In this document: positions 35,489-47,410 of the stretch, piece by piece
Layout of the letters: every line of letters starts with the position of its first letter
How positions within the stretch are numbered: position 1 is the first letter of the stretch
Source: Aquanectria penicillioides
Taxonomy: Eukaryota > Ascomycota > Sordariomycetes > Hypocreales > Nectriaceae
Length of the DNA stretch: 64,000 nucleotides
Direction of reading: 5' to 3'
Assembly (NCBI GenBank): GCA_003415625.1
Contig: PYIU01000001.1
Location: 2,108,001-2,172,000 of the forward strand
The notes under the pieces: generated by a model
Database searches by the model: none
The model's input: only the letters and a program-made list of their open reading frames with translations
Told to the model about the DNA's origin: nothing
Made by a program: the position numbers and the translations under genes

Positions 35489-36286
35489 GAAGGCGACACG
35501 GGAGCGGTGAATTATGTATATGAAGCTCAAGGAGGCGAGGTTAATGGCATATGGGACTGGCGAGGTTGGCGTTTTGAGGCGTCTTGAAATTCACATAATT
35601 GGGGAGGGCTACATTCACGTGAGATGAAAAACATCGACGTATACCCTGCTAGACAATGCACGATTTGGAAAGGATTATCGATTTGGAAGAGAATTCTGTG
35701 ATGAACCTTGAATTTGGTTCTCAAGTCGCATAATCTGACAGTAAATATTCACTTTAAAATGGTTCATTTCTATATTCTCCTTGTCTTGACATGTTGTAGC
35801 TTGTAAGTGGTGGTGAAGTGGAGCCACCACACAGAATGAATGAAGATGAAGCGACTCGGTGCAACACCCCACGAGACAGTAGAATCAGACAAAAATACAT
35901 TCCACTGATGCAAATTGCTTCTGTTCGATTAGCCTTCAATTAAAAATAGAAAGGCAGAATCCATCGACTTTTTGGGTTTCCGCTGGCTTACGGTTCATCA
36001 CACCGGACAGGGCGCAACATTCTCTCCGAGAAGGGACCCGAAGTAGAAGGCGGTCAGCAAATTCTGCCCAGCAGGCCCATGGCCTCACGCCTCGTGCAAC
36101 TCTCCCAAGCTCCTCAGCCGATGCAGCTTTGCCCCGAAGCAGCGCAACCCTCGAGCGCCCAGCCACGACGAACCCGCGCCAATCGTCGAGAGCGACGCTC
36201 TCCAGACACCCCAATCGACTACACGAGGGAGACCTTGCTCCCCGCCGTCCCGCCGCGAGCCCGCAATCCCCCCGTGGGAACGCCCC
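35489..36286. other. intergenic, no gene seen
   Basis: 3' region of the MARVEL gene and 5' region of CMC1. The last 200 bases are GC-rich. Overlapping 90-100-codon frames on both strands at 36.08-36.41 kb reflect that composition rather than genes. Confidence 0.45.
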
Positions 36287-36949
36287 ATGGCCGCAATGGC
36301 CGCCCAGAACCCACCCGCGGAGGGGGAGAAGCTCGGCGTGCCGTCGCGGAACCCCCTGCCGCTGTCGGCCTCGCAGGAGGCGCAGGTTAGAGACATCTAC
36401 TACCAGCGAGTGAGGAAGCTGTGTTCCGAGGAGATTAAGGGTCAGTTTTTTTTTTCTTCCCCTTTACGCGGCCACTATATTTGTTTTTCAGGCGGGAGAA
36501 GGTAATGTGGTTGTTTCAACCGACCAAGCTCGGATATCAGACCACCAAGGACAAACTTCAAAACTGCAGTTTGGGGCAACGACAATTCGCTAACACAATG
36601 ATGCATAGCCTTTGCCGCCTGCGCCCTTGGACGAACATTTACCGTTTCCTTTGCATGCCGGACCGAGCACCGCACAATGAACAACTGCATGAAGCTGCAC
36701 GCGACACAGGACGAGCACGACGCGGCGCGAGAGGAGTGGTTCGCGATGCGCCTGGAGCGCCAGAAGGAGCGCGAGCGCAAGAACAAGATGGCAGCAGCCC
36801 AGGAGGAGTTTATGCGCGAGTGGTGGGGGTTGCCCGAGCACGTGCGGCTGTCACGGCAGAAGGAGATGGAGCAGCGCGGGGAGCGGATACACGGGTTGAC
36901 GGCCAAGGACCGACCGGTGCCGGAGGAGCCGAAGCGATGGGGCACTTGA
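36287..36949 (+). CDS. CMC1: COX assembly mitochondrial protein, twin CX9C (Cmc1 family)
   Basis: Model: join(36287..36440,36609..36949), 164 aa. The 168-bp intron (GTCAGT..ATAG) is needed to complete the first CX9C: KLC-SEEIK|AFAA-C. The second is FAC-RTEHRTMNN-C. These twin CX9C motifs form a disulfide-bonded helical hairpin after Mia40-dependent import into the intermembrane space. Cmc1 proteins help stabilise newly made Cox1 and handle copper during complex IV assembly. The charged tail (RLERQKERERKNK, MREWWGLPEHVRLSRQKEM) is typical of filamentous-fungal members and longer than in yeast (about 111 aa). A second ATG three codons in is an alternative start. Family confidence is high. Confidence 0.9.
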
Positions 36950-39900
36950 AGGCATTGCCAAACCGGATGTGTGTGTGTGCGTGTGTGCAGTGCTTGGGGA
37001 GCGAGGAAGGCTGTTGTTGATGTTGCGTGGTGGTGCGTTGCATCCGTGGCGTTCTTGGGAGGATCTTGAAATCTACGCCGCTCTTATATTGCATTATATA
37101 TCAGGGGGCGATTGTACAGTGACAACAATCAAGGAGTAGGGGAAAGCTTGTACGATTATCAACCAAAAAAAAAAGAGAGACAAGACATGACAAGAGCAAG
37201 AGAGTGTATATTCTCTACACCGGGTCAGGTCCCTGCGGCCGAGGCTGCGTAAGCTGCGTTTGAGTGAAGTTGTTGAAGGAGGTGGCGATGAAAGCCAATT
37301 CGTCGCCAGGCGTTTATCTCTTGCAACCATGGTTGGTCAATTCCTCGTCACGGGGTGAGACGGGGGCTCACTGCAGACTTGATATCCAACACGAAGTGCA
37401 AGGAGAAGGGCGACAAAGCCTCGTTGCAATTGGGTTCATGCAGGACTTTGCCGTGCTTACCACGTCATGCTCTGCGACGACGGCTCGACGGATACAATGA
37501 CGCTGGCGTGTATGCGAAGGACTGAGGAGGTGGGGGGGAGGGCTTTAATGAAGGCGGGAGAATGTGGAAATAAAACATTGCGAGAGCCACACACACACAC
37601 ACACTCGAAACTCTGATTCAACAACCTCTCAAAAAATAAACGAGGCTCTTGAATAAATCGTGACATAAGCAGCTTCACTACCTGCCTGCCTACCTACGCA
37701 CCCGCGCGTATATCCCTGCACTGGTTCAAGCGACAAGGCTGATTTTCCGTTTTTGTGTTTTTTTTTTTTTGCCGCTGCCAGCGCATCCATCGATCCGTCA
37801 ATCACCCACATGACAAAAGCGCTGTGGTGTCGTACATTTCGGCCTCCACCAATTCGCGTTGCCGTAGTTAGAGGGAGAACCTGAGGGGCGGTGGCCCCGA
37901 CAACTTGCAGCAAACCTCACCTCACCTCACCTCACCTCGCCTCATCCGACCAGCGGAGTGGCGGGTGGGCGGGCCTGAGAAGTAGGCCGCTCTTCATGTG
38001 CGACATTCGGGTTTGCCCCGTTCCAAAAGCTTCTCCAATGGGGCCTGTGGCGGACGCGCACCCGCCCACGCTCATGTGCGGCTTTTCTGTCTTTTCTAGT
38101 CCGTATCTGCTTCCTCAGTCCCTTCAATATTCCTCGGGCGAGTAGTCGTCAAGCAGAGCCATGTGGCGGGTCTTGTAAAGTGGTCGCGCTTGTAACGGGC
38201 GCTACTTCGCTACATCTGCCACAGCTGCACCTGACCAACCTACCTTCTGTCGGGGGCTTCTTACTGGCAAGCCGAATTTTTTATTTATTTTTTGACTACG
38301 TACGTTATGTTGTATCGGGGACGATGGCAACACCTGCGTCGGCTTGGGCGGGAATAATCAACCAGGGGGGGTTGAGTAGGCGAGACTGAAATCGCGGTGA
38401 CGGCGGCGCCTGTGTGTGGAGATTTCGTTCTGTTCGCCCCAGCCGGACGAAGGATGCAGCAAGGCGGGATGACTGACTGACTGACTGATTGAGAAGCAGC
38501 CAGGACAGGCACACAGGCAAGGAGGCAAGTTTCCTTGGGCTGCTGAACCAATGGACGGCGAGTCTAATTGGGAACGAGTTAGGCGAGCAAAAGAGGGCTG
38601 ACTGCTGGCTGGCTGGATGGGCGGGACCGGTAGATGGCTGGCAGATGGATACATGTAACTACATGGAAGACATCACATCACACCACATAAATCCATCTTA
38701 GATCAAGGATGGCCAGCCTTGTGTGGCATCTTGACTCGACGAGAGCCCGTTCCGTTCCATTCCGTGTGGACGTTCGGATGGGATCGTCAGTCAGTCTCTC
38801 TCCGCCTTTTCGTCGCGACTCTCTCTGACTTGGCAATTGCTTGTTACGAACGATAACCACAATATAACAAACAACAACAGCAACACAACAAGCCCATTTA
38901 GCTCAACCACTAGCATACCGACAATCTGTTTCCTCCCCCCCTCCCCTCTGATGATCATGATGATCCTCCTCCTCCTCCGCCCTTGCACCCGCTGTATCCG
39001 TAGCGACAACCGTCCCGTCCAATACAGGCGTCTTCTGCCGCTCTCTTGCTGTCCGTGCAATCACACAACCCCCGTCGCTCATCACACACATGTGACATGA
39101 CTTCTTCCAACCACCCGCAAGATACCCAACCCAAAACCCTCACATCGGCACGCTTCATCACCTCTCCATATTACCGCCGGCGGCCAATCACGCGCCAGAG
39201 CCCTGCTGCCTCCAGGCGGGGGACCCTCTGCGCGCCTGGTGCGGCGCTTAGGTCTGCAGTGTGATACGGCCGCCCATTGGCCGCGCGCCCTTGTGCGTGA
39301 TGCTATTTTTAAGCCCCGCTCCGGCGCAACCCCCCCCTCTTGGACTCTGGGACGTGCTCCAAGGGCACCACACGGGCACCAAGCGGGCACCAAGGGCGAG
39401 CCAGCATGCAACTCCAGGCCCGTCTGCGAGCGCTTAATGGTCTTGTCCGACTGAGCTGCGAATGAGCAAACGCCGCCGCAAAGTACCTGGGTTCGGTTTT
39501 TTTTTTTTTTTGATTTTTTTTTTTTTTTCGCACTCTGCTCCCCCCTCACGGCTACTACTAGGTGCGTGTGGAGGCGCCAGGCGAGCCGTCTTAGTGGAGG
39601 CAAGCAGCACATATAATATCTAATAGCTCTGCGCTTGGTTGGTTTTCGCCCGCTCCCGGAGGAAACGCTTCCTACGACTCGTCTTGTCTCGGCTGCTCCC
39701 CTTGCTTGATGCTGCTTCTTTTGTTGTTGTTGTCGTTGCTGTTGCCATCATCATCATCATCATCATCATTATCGCCATCGTCGTCGTCAACAACAAACAT
39801 CTCAATCCCAATTACTATTCTTATAATCGACCTGGACCTGGGCCCCACCCGATCATGAAGCGGTAGCACAGCTTAATCACGCCTCCTCGTTGCAGATACC

Positions 39901-40117
39901 CGTCTCCATCTCTTTTATTTTGCTCTTTGTTTGCTTGATACCCCCGAGGGATCGAATCCTTCGTCTTCTGAATATCTCTATTGCCTGGACCTGCAATACC
40001 CATTTCGCACGTCCGCCTTCTTCTGCGAAGAAGCCGCCTCCTCCCCCGCCTCTGTTTGAAACAGACATACACACAACCCAACAACACGACCCAGCGTCGT
40101 CGTCCTCGCTTACAACA
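36950..40117. other. long gene-free region with simple repeats
   Basis: 3.2 kb upstream of the gene at 40118. It contains GTGTGTGTGCGTGTGTG (about 36967-36984), ACACACACACAC (about 37591-37604), a CCTCA repeat (about 37914-37944), a TGACTGAC repeat (about 38469-38487), T-runs (about 39499-39529) and a CAT/ATC repeat (about 39749-39769). Overlapping short frames occur on both strands. I support no gene. Part near 39.9-40.1 kb is a pyrimidine/CA-rich leader. Confidence 0.45.
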
Positions 40118-42073
40118 ATGTCGACTCCGACCCCAGGCGGGTTCTCTCTCTTCCCGAGCCCGAGCTCCTCCAAGCCGCCGCCCGTTTTCCGCAACCAAAC
40201 CCCCAAGCCCCGCCGCTCCGAGTCCCGCGAGCGCCGCGCTCCTACACCGCAGGCCATATCACCAGAGTCATCTCAGCCTTCGTTGCCACTGTCATTGCCG
40301 CCTTCATTGCCAGTCTCGTCATCACCGCCGCCTCATCGCAATGCCAATGCCAATGCCAATGCCAATACCCACGCCACTTCCAGTGGCCGCCAGACTCCCC
40401 AGAACCAGAGCCGGTCATTTACACCAATCCAATTTGATCCTCCCCCTCGCCAACAACAGCCATACCATGAGGCAGCTGTAGCAAGCTCCTCGAGAGCGCC
40501 CGAGGTGCAGGTTCAACAGCCCCGGCCCACGGCAGAGGTCCCTGGACGGACCGAGACGGCCTTTTCAGAGGCAATCACCCTCATCCGTAGTCCCAGCGTA
40601 CGCTCCAGGAGCTCAATAGCCAAGGTCCCCTTCCCCGATGAGCCATCGTCCAACCAGCCCATGCGGTCCATCTTCCCGACTTACAACCCGGAAGTCTCCC
40701 TAAACCAACAAGAGTATGTCCCGACTCAGATGAGTCCCACCAGGATCCCCGCGCCGTCATCAGCCGGCAGACATACCACGAGAACCAAACCGCCCAGAGC
40801 CCGCCGTTCCTCAGCCCGGTGCGCAGCCCCGTTGGTGCCGCCTCCGCCGCCGCCGCCGCCGGCCCCAACGCATGGCCCGGAGACCTCACGAGGCGCCCAT
40901 CATCCCCACGACCAACACGAATGACCAGCTCAAGAGCCTCTGGAAGGTGGCCAACGGATGGAAGGCCTCGCCGTCTGAGGGCCGCGTCTACTGTCTGCAG
41001 ATGACCCAGGAGAGGGACGCCCCTGTATATACCCTCTCATCGACATCCCAACCCTTTTATAATCTCCGCCTGGATCCCACATCGGCCTCGGCCTACGTGA
41101 CCCTCTTCAGGCACGACCCCAACAGGGTCTACAAAGCCCCAAGGGCAAAGCCAAGGCCTCCAAGACAGACCTCGTCGCCTCCTCGGCCAGCAGCATCATC
41201 AGCGGCGTGGTCGGCGGCAGCGGCAGCAGCAGCCCCAATGGCGAGGGTAGCGGCAGCACCAAGATCACCGACACGAAGCACTGGCAAACAGCCCTGACCA
41301 CAACCCTTGAGGAGGAGTCTCGCAAGCACCCTCCCGAGGATGGATTGGTAGCTCTCCTCATGCCCACACCTGCCACCAAGATGGCCGTCGAAAAGGCCAA
41401 CGACGCCTCCGCCGTCATGCTGGCCGAACGCGAGTGCGCGCGCCTCGTCTGGGACGAAGACAGCGGCAACCACTTCCTCGTGCACCCGGCGCTGGCGACG
41501 CCCTTCTGCGTCACCATCGAGCGCTCCCCCTCCTGGTCCCGCGTCGAGTACACGCTCGAGCACAACGAGTCGCCGCAGCACCTGGCCAAGCTGACCCGCG
41601 ACGGCACCGGCAAGGGGTGGCTGGAGCTGGACACGGGCATCGCCTCCAAGATCGAGTCCTTCTTCATCGTCGACGTGGCCGTGACGGCGCTGCTGCTCGT
41701 GGCCGCCTCCGACGAGAAGAACACACCCGCCATGGAGACGTTTGAGCCCCCGCCGCCCCTGATCCTGTCGGCAAAGCAGGAGAGGCGGCTGAGCCAGATC
41801 AGCAAGCGCGAGGCCAAGAAGGAGAAGAAGCAAGAGAAGAAGCGCCGCAAGATGGAGTCGTTTGAGATTGACCTAGAGAGCCAGGACGACAGCCTTGGAA
41901 AGGGCAAGAACAAGGACAAGGATCCAGACGACAAGCTGCCGTTCTTGGTGCGGGTCGTGGTCAAGCTCTCCAAGGGTCTGTTCAAGCTGCTCCTCTGGGG
42001 ACTGATGATTGCCTTCAAGATTGTGGGAAGCGTATTCAAGGTTGTGTACAAATGCGTGGGATCTAAGTACTAA
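40118..42073 (+). CDS. conserved fungal protein of unknown function; frame broken at three C-runs
   Basis: Start ATG 40118 (MSTPTPGGFSLFPSPSSS). A disordered Pro/Ser-rich N-terminal region of about 200 codons includes an Asn-Ala repeat near 40340-40370. A folded part starts around DQLKSLWKVANGW (40.92 kb). The largest open part, 41.14-42.07 kb, holds ARLVWDEDSGNHFLVHPALA, KLTRDGTGKGWLELDTGIA, a Lys/Glu-rich coiled stretch and a C-terminal hydrophobic helix (LFKLLLWGLMIAFKIVG), suggesting a tail-anchored membrane protein. The reading frame moves three times, each consistent with one missing C: near 40747-40750, 40894-40896 and 41137-41140. The third cannot be an intron, being too short and lacking signals. 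Either homopolymer sequence errors or a recent pseudogene. Function not recognised. Confidence 0.65.
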
Positions 42074-42088
42074 TTTTTGTCTTTGAAT

Positions 42089-42124
42089 TGAGTGAGTGAG
42101 TGAGTGAGTGAGTGGGTGAGTGAG
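42089..42124 (+). repeat. TGAG tetranucleotide microsatellite
   Basis: Nine tandem TGAG units with one GGTG interruption, 16 bases after the stop of the preceding gene, so in its 3' untranslated region. Confidence 0.85.
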
Positions 42125-42432
42125 AGTTGATTAGCTCTCTGTGGGGTTGATCAACAACAGCATATTCTTGTTATTTCTTTTTACCTCTCCCTTGCACACA
42201 ATCAGGAGGAACAGGCAAGGGGAGCGAGTCCATCGTTTTGAAATGTATCATGTAGAACCATAAAACCCGGGCGTTAAAGGAGGTGGGGGTATCGACTAGC
42301 CAAACGTTTTGAAGAGCAAAGCACTGCAATGAGACACGAGAAGAACCAAATAAAAAGGCATTAAAAAAAAGCCCCCTTGGTGTGAAAATGAACCAAAAAA
42401 AAATGACAATATTCCCAATTTCTTCTTTTTGT

Positions 42433-43295
42433 CTATCGCTTTCGTGTCCGCACCATAATCTTCTTTCCTTTGCGGGTGTGTCCGCCCGAGGTGGCAGTCT
42501 TGGCCATCTTTGCGCGCTGGATCTGGAGCTCGTTCTCGACGTCGGTGAGGGCCTTGAGTTTTTTTCGCGCAACCTCAAGCTGGCGTTGCAAGCGCCGGAG
42601 GGACTTGGCCCGTTCAAACTCGGGGCCCTCGGTCTTTTCGTCTTTGAATCCCTCAAACTCTTCCTCGCCGTCTTCGTCCTCGTCCATCTGGTCCTGTATT
42701 GCGTCTCCCCGTTGCTCTTCGTCATCCATGAACACAATTTTGCGCGCCACCTTTGGTTTTGAGGGCATTGAAAAATCGAACTCGTCATCATCATCATCCT
42801 CCTCCTCGGCCTCGTTTTCGTCGAGTCTGTCAAATCCCCGTGTCAGGACAATCTGCTCCTCCAACTTGGCCACCTCCTTTGCCACAACCTGTCGCATCGT
42901 CCGGGCGTATCCAATATCTTGTGTCTTGAGTAGTCGCACGGTGTCGACATCCATCGCCTTGTTTCCACGGTCTCCCTCAACCTTGCCGGACCATCTCTTT
43001 CCACCCATGATGCGTGAGCCGGGTCCCTTTCGGGACAACATGCCAAAGTAGAATTCATCTTCGTTGCGCTCCAATGCCTTCTCCTTAAGGTTCTTCAGCT
43101 GGGCCTTTTTCTTGTTGAAATCCTTGGCTCGGAGGGAGTAGTCCTGCAAAAGAGAGTCAGTAGCTGATGGCGGGAGGATGGCGGGGCGGGCAATCGGACC
43201 TTGTGCTTTTCCAGGAGACCGAGGCGCCCGCGCTCCAGCGGCTGAGCTCGCTCTCTGTGAGGGCGCCGCTGGACGGCATTTCGCATGGACGACAT
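42433..43295 (-). CDS. UTP11: U3 snoRNP-associated protein Utp11
   Basis: Model: complement(join(42433..43143,43200..43295)), 268 aa, close to the family's 250 or so. The 56-bp intron (GTCCGA..GCAG) joins the two halves at [17 protein letters not shown], the family signature. N-terminus [19 protein letters not shown] and the block [12 protein letters not shown] are highly conserved. An acidic stretch ([10 protein letters not shown]) and a basic C-terminus ([13 protein letters not shown], nucleolar-type) follow. Utp11 is part of the small-subunit processome, needed for early 18S rRNA processing in the nucleolus. It is convergent with the gene at 40118-42073 (359 bp between stops). Confidence 0.93.
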
Positions 43296-45172
43296 TGTGG
43301 CGGGACCGGGGGGTTGAGGGCGTCGAGACGGTCTTCGCTGTGTAGGCAGGTCGTCTGTTCAAGATTGGACTGGGGGTTGGAGAGAGTGGCAGAATTTTTG
43401 AAATTTTTGGCGGTGAGAGCCGCTGGAGGCGGGTGTGTGGCTAGAGCTGTGTGGCGGCGCGTTTGCTTTGTGTGGCTGTGCCACCGTTTTGCGCTTACCT
43501 GTGATTAGGTGTGGTGGCTCGAACCGGGACGTGCATCAGCCATGTTCTGCATTCTCGATTCTACATTTTTGCGTTATGCATTTAGCGTATTATTGCAGGT
43601 GTTGTGTCTGTGTGTAGGATGCGAAACAAGTTTGTTGAAGAATCCTATGAAGAGTGGCAGTGAAGTAGGCTGTCAAGCAGCCTACTACGACATTGCAATC
43701 ATCGCCATACATACGCACATGCACGCACACACGCACATTCACTCACACTCACTCACACCCTCAGACGGAACGCGCGCATCGCGGTACATTGCAGCGGGCG
43801 AGTGCCTCGGCAGCAACGTTGACTTTGCAAGGTAGATTTTTTCCCAAAAAAATATATATATATATATAATATTAAAAAAAAAATTCCGCATTGCCCACCG
43901 GGTCGCCAAGCGAAAGACCTGCGGTGGTGCTGCGGTATGTCCTTCAGTGCGGACCAAAGTCCTCTCCTACAGGCCTTGACTGGCATACCGAGGGTCCTGC
44001 CCTGCCGATGAGCTTAGTCACTATAAACTTCTCACAGCGGCGGCCAAGAATACATGCCAATGGCGGAGAAGCTGGTGGAGCTCGCTGTTGGGCGGGTACG
44101 AGCCCACCGGGGGCTGATAGACTCAGCGCTAGACCGGATCGGGGTCGATAGTTGCGCAATCCATCGTGCAATACGTCGTACAATGCCCAGCGCATACGTA
44201 TGCACCGTGGTACCCGTGCAAAGCTCAGACAGGCCCAATGCGTGCGTTAGCAAATGGCACTGTCATGCTCACAAAGGTCCAGAAGGCCGTCCACTGGCCG
44301 CCTGGCGTGGCTGGCTGGCCACTAGGCCCGGACAGAGAACGCTGCAAGACGCGAGAGCACGCCTCGAGGCCCTAAAATTCTCTAACGGCGCGACCATCGG
44401 CGACCATCGACGCAGCTTGCCAATGGTCTTTTCACCCCTGGCAGCCGCCGTGCCACTACCGATCAGCCCGAGGACGCCTTGCCCGTCTCGCACACGTTTG
44501 CCCAGCAGAGGCGCTTCAGTGCAATGCCGATTGCATCGCGCCTTTGTTGTTTTTTCTTCTTCCTTGGATTCCCCTTGGCCCTTGGGCTTCGTTAGCAGAT
44601 CCACGCCCGCCGCCCTCTGCAGCGTGGCGCCCCAGTGCGTAAGACCCGTCATCAAACTGGGTCTGATGTCCAGTCTCAGGGGACGTTGCGTTCTCTCCCT
44701 GCCGGGTGAGCGTCACATCCCTGGACTGGGCATCCCCGTATAACTGGGTACCTGGTCCCGCCGTCTGCGATGGCGTTGCCAAAAGCCATTCGGCTCCTCG
44801 CTCCCTCGTTCGCTCCCTCGCCCTCCTTCTCCGTTGCTGCTTCTGCCATCTGCAACAGAAACTCCATCTCCATCTCTGTTTCTGTTTCCGTTTCTGTTTC
44901 CTTTTTGTATTTCTTTTCTCTCCTCCCTCTCCCGCCTGTGCAGTGGTTGCAGTTTCCGTGCAACTGTCGCTCGTTTCCACGCCCACCCCTCCGTTCCGTA
45001 TTGCTGCTGTCCATCGTCAAGTGCTGTACCTACCTCACGGGTACTGCCTCGCCGCTGTTTCTACTACATGTTTGCTTAAAAAGTACCGCCGCCGCCGTCC
45101 GCCGCCCGCCGCCATTGACCACCACAACCACAATCACAATCACAACCACAGGTGTCTTCCACGCTCGCAACC
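43296..45172. other. divergent intergenic region between UTP11 and the GH47 gene
   Basis: 1.9 kb serving as promoter space for UTP11 (-) and the mannosidase (+). It holds CACA/CTCA repeats (about 43712-43760), a TA repeat (about 43852-43869) and pyrimidine-rich CTGTTTC repeats (about 44872-44906) close to the GH47 start. A frame of 229 codons at 44054-44743 lies in GC-rich sequence and has no family features. Confidence 0.5.
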
Positions 45173-46873
45173 ATGATCGGGTCTCCGTTCAACCTCACAA
45201 GGGCCACCGTCTGCCTCATCATTGCTACTTTTTTCCTGCTCGGCATCTTTACCCACTCTCGAGGGCCCCTTTTCAAGCTATCCGCGGTTAGCTTTGTCCC
45301 CAGCGCCTACGACTGGGGTAACTACACACTGAAACATGCAATCAACAAGGGGAACATGACCTCTCCTCCTTCCGGAAACCCCGCCGACCTGCCATCCATT
45401 CAGCACTTGTTCTTCTCTCCATCGGATGACGACAAGGAACGCGAGACTCTCGCGAAGCAGCAGGACTCTGTCAAGAAGGCTTTCAAGAAGTCATGGGAGG
45501 CCTACGTGAAGCATGCCTGGGGCTACGATGAGCTCAAGCCCCTCACTCTCAAGGGCCAGGATCTTTTGGCAGGATGGGGTGCTTCCATGATTGATTCCCT
45601 CGACACCCTGTGGCTGATGGACATGAAGACGGAGTTTTACACGGCTGTAAACTACGTCTCGCGCATTGATTGGAACGCGACTACCAGTGACAAGCTCAAT
45701 GTCTTCCAGACTAACGTTCGCCACCTAGGCGGTCTCCTCTCTGCTTACGAACTTAGCAATGAAGAAGCCCTGCTTTCCAAGGCCATCGAACTTGGCGACC
45801 TCTTGTACGCCGCCTTCGACAACGAGGAGCATCTCCCGCCTCACACCTTGCTATTCCAGGATCTGAAGCGCGGCAATGGACAGCCATCGTCCAAGCAGAG
45901 CAGTGCTGGTCTCGGCAGCATGAGCCTCGAATTCACTCGCCTCTCCCAGCTAACCGACGACCCCAAGTACTACGACGTCATCCACCGCATCACCATGGCC
46001 TTTCAGCGCACCCAGAAGAAAACCCACCTCCCCGGAATGTGGCCGGTCCAGATTGACGCAGCCCATGGATTCAAGGTGGACGACCGGACTTTCAGCCTGG
46101 GAGCCGACGGCGATTCTCTATACGAGTATCTACTGAAGGAATATGTGCTCCTCGGGGGCCGGGAGTCCGTTTACAAGAAGATGTACACAGATGCCATCGA
46201 CGTAATTATTGAGCACCTCATCTTCCGTCCCATGTTGCCGAAAAAGAACGACTTCCTCGTCATGGGCCAGGTTGAGGTCACCTCCGACAACACCACGACC
46301 CTCGTGCCGCGGCTCGATCATCTTTCGTGCTTTGCTGGAGGCATGATTGCCCTGGGAGGAAAGGTCTTCAAGCATGATGAGCAAGTCGTCATTGGCGACA
46401 AGCTCGCTCGCGGCTGCGCTCACGCCTACTCTGTGTTCCCCCACGGCATCATGCCCGAAGTCATCGAAATGCAGGCCTGCCCCAGCCGAGACCCGTGCCA
46501 GTTCCGTCCCAAGTCCCAAGACAACGTCCCCGCGGGCTTTGAAGTTAAGGATAAGCGATACCTGCTCCGGCCTGAGGCTATCGAGAGCATCTTCATCCTC
46601 TACCGCATCACCGGAAACGAGGAGTACCGCGAGATTGCCTGGAAGATGTGGGAGTCCATCAGCAGCGCCACCAAGTCGGACAAGGCTTTTGCTTCAATTG
46701 AGGACGTCACCGAGGGCGGCAAGCTGACGCACACAGACTCCATGGAGAGCTTCTGGCTGGCCGTGACGCTAAAGTACTTTTATCTCATCTTCTCGGACGA
46801 GAAGCTGCTGAGTCTGGACGAGTGGGTGTTCAACACCCAGGGCCACCCTCTAAGAGCGTCGAGATCGTCATGA
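45173..46873 (+). CDS. GH47 class I alpha-1,2-mannosidase
   Basis: Intronless, 566 aa from the ATG at 45173 (MIGSPFNLTRATVCLIIATF). The N-terminus is a type II signal anchor (TVCLIIATFFLLGIF), placing the catalytic domain in the ER/Golgi lumen. Diagnostic GH47 blocks are present in order: KSWEAYVKHAWGYDELKP, GWGASMIDSLDTLWLM, VFQTNVRHLGGLLSAYELS, SLGADGDSLYEYLLKEYVL, LRPEAIESIFILYRITG and HTDSMESFWLAVTLKYFYLI. The terminal NTQGHPL carries the Thr that coordinates calcium in the family, where NTEAHP is usual. Two Cys (HLSCFAGG, MQACPSRDPC) fit the conserved disulfide. The enzyme trims alpha-1,2-mannose from N-glycans. It may act in the Golgi or be partly secreted after cleavage of the stem. 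Confidence 0.95.
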   Translation: MIGSPFNLTRATVCLIIATFFLLGIFTHSRGPLFKLSAVSFVPSAYDWGNYTLKHAINKGNMTSPPSGNPADLPSIQHLFFSPSDDDKERETLAKQQDSVKKAFKKSWEAYVKHAWGYDELKPLTLKGQDLLAGWGASMIDSLDTLWLMDMKTEFYTAVNYVSRIDWNATTSDKLNVFQTNVRHLGGLLSAYELSNEEALLSKAIELGDLLYAAFDNEEHLPPHTLLFQDLKRGNGQPSSKQSSAGLGSMSLEFTRLSQLTDDPKYYDVIHRITMAFQRTQKKTHLPGMWPVQIDAAHGFKVDDRTFSLGADGDSLYEYLLKEYVLLGGRESVYKKMYTDAIDVIIEHLIFRPMLPKKNDFLVMGQVEVTSDNTTTLVPRLDHLSCFAGGMIALGGKVFKHDEQVVIGDKLARGCAHAYSVFPHGIMPEVIEMQACPSRDPCQFRPKSQDNVPAGFEVKDKRYLLRPEAIESIFILYRITGNEEYREIAWKMWESISSATKSDKAFASIEDVTEGGKLTHTDSMESFWLAVTLKYFYLIFSDEKLLSLDEWVFNTQGHPLRASRSS

Positions 46874-46918
46874 GAAACTTCCCCATTGATGGGTTAACTG
46901 CACACAAGACGTCTCATT

Positions 46919-46941
46919 GTTTTTTTTTTTTTTTTTTTTTT
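46919..46941 (+). repeat. poly-T tract
   Basis: Twenty-plus consecutive T about 45 bases after the GH47 stop, probably within its 3' untranslated region or just past the poly(A) site. Confidence 0.8.
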
Positions 46942-47149
46942 CACTTGTTTGATCTAATGAGAAAAATGTACAGTTAACATACGGGTGGCGTTCAGTGTGG
47001 CTTCGGATTGGGCGCGAAATGGGGATTTTTGTAATTTGACGCACATTGGTGGCTGGATATCATCACCGCAGCACACACAAAATTAATATTGTACATAGAT
47101 AGAATCGAACAATCGATACCCTTCCTTTCATCATTTGCGGGCCAGCACG

Positions 47150-47410
47150 CTACGCTGCCTGGGCCACCACCGCGCCAGCCTGTGACTCGGCCGCGGAGGA
47201 TTCGCGGCCCTGCTCACCACCCACCACCGTGACGTTGAAGGGGCGCTGAGGTAGACCCTGCGAGGACCAGTCGCCGACGGCACGCAGGAGGTCGTCTTGT
47301 TCGGCCCTCGGATGATGCTCTTGTTGTTTGTCTGTGGACTCTGCATAATGCGGTTGCGTCAGCCTCTCCAGGGTCTGGGGCGTTGTTGGAGTGGAATACG
47401 TACCTGGCAT
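47150..47410 (-). CDS. possible small protein, 86 aa
   Basis: A minus-strand frame from the ATG at 47410 (MPGTYSTPTTPQTLERLT) to 47150, ending in an Ala/Glu/Gly-rich acidic tail (ESSAAESQAGAVVAQAA). An internal GTACGT..CTGAC..ATGCAG set could be an intron of 63 bp, a multiple of three, so both spliced and unspliced forms stay open. The middle (DDLLRAVGDWSSQGLPQRPFNV) looks like folded protein. No family recognised. Convergent with the GH47 gene. Confidence 0.35.
   Translation of the reverse strand: MPGTYSTPTTPQTLERLTQPHYAESTDKQQEHHPRAEQDDLLRAVGDWSSQGLPQRPFNVTVVGGEQGRESSAAESQAGAVVAQAA

Noticed and set aside
40714..40763. 50-bp intron (GTATGT..TCAG) as explanation of the first frame change in the 40118 gene
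   Set aside because: Frame-compatible, but it removes plausible protein sequence. The other two frame changes have no good intron and all three are solved by one missing C. Kept only as an alternative.
44054..44743. 229-codon plus-strand frame
   Set aside because: GC-rich sequence with equally long antisense frames, and it sits in the promoter/leader of the GH47 gene.
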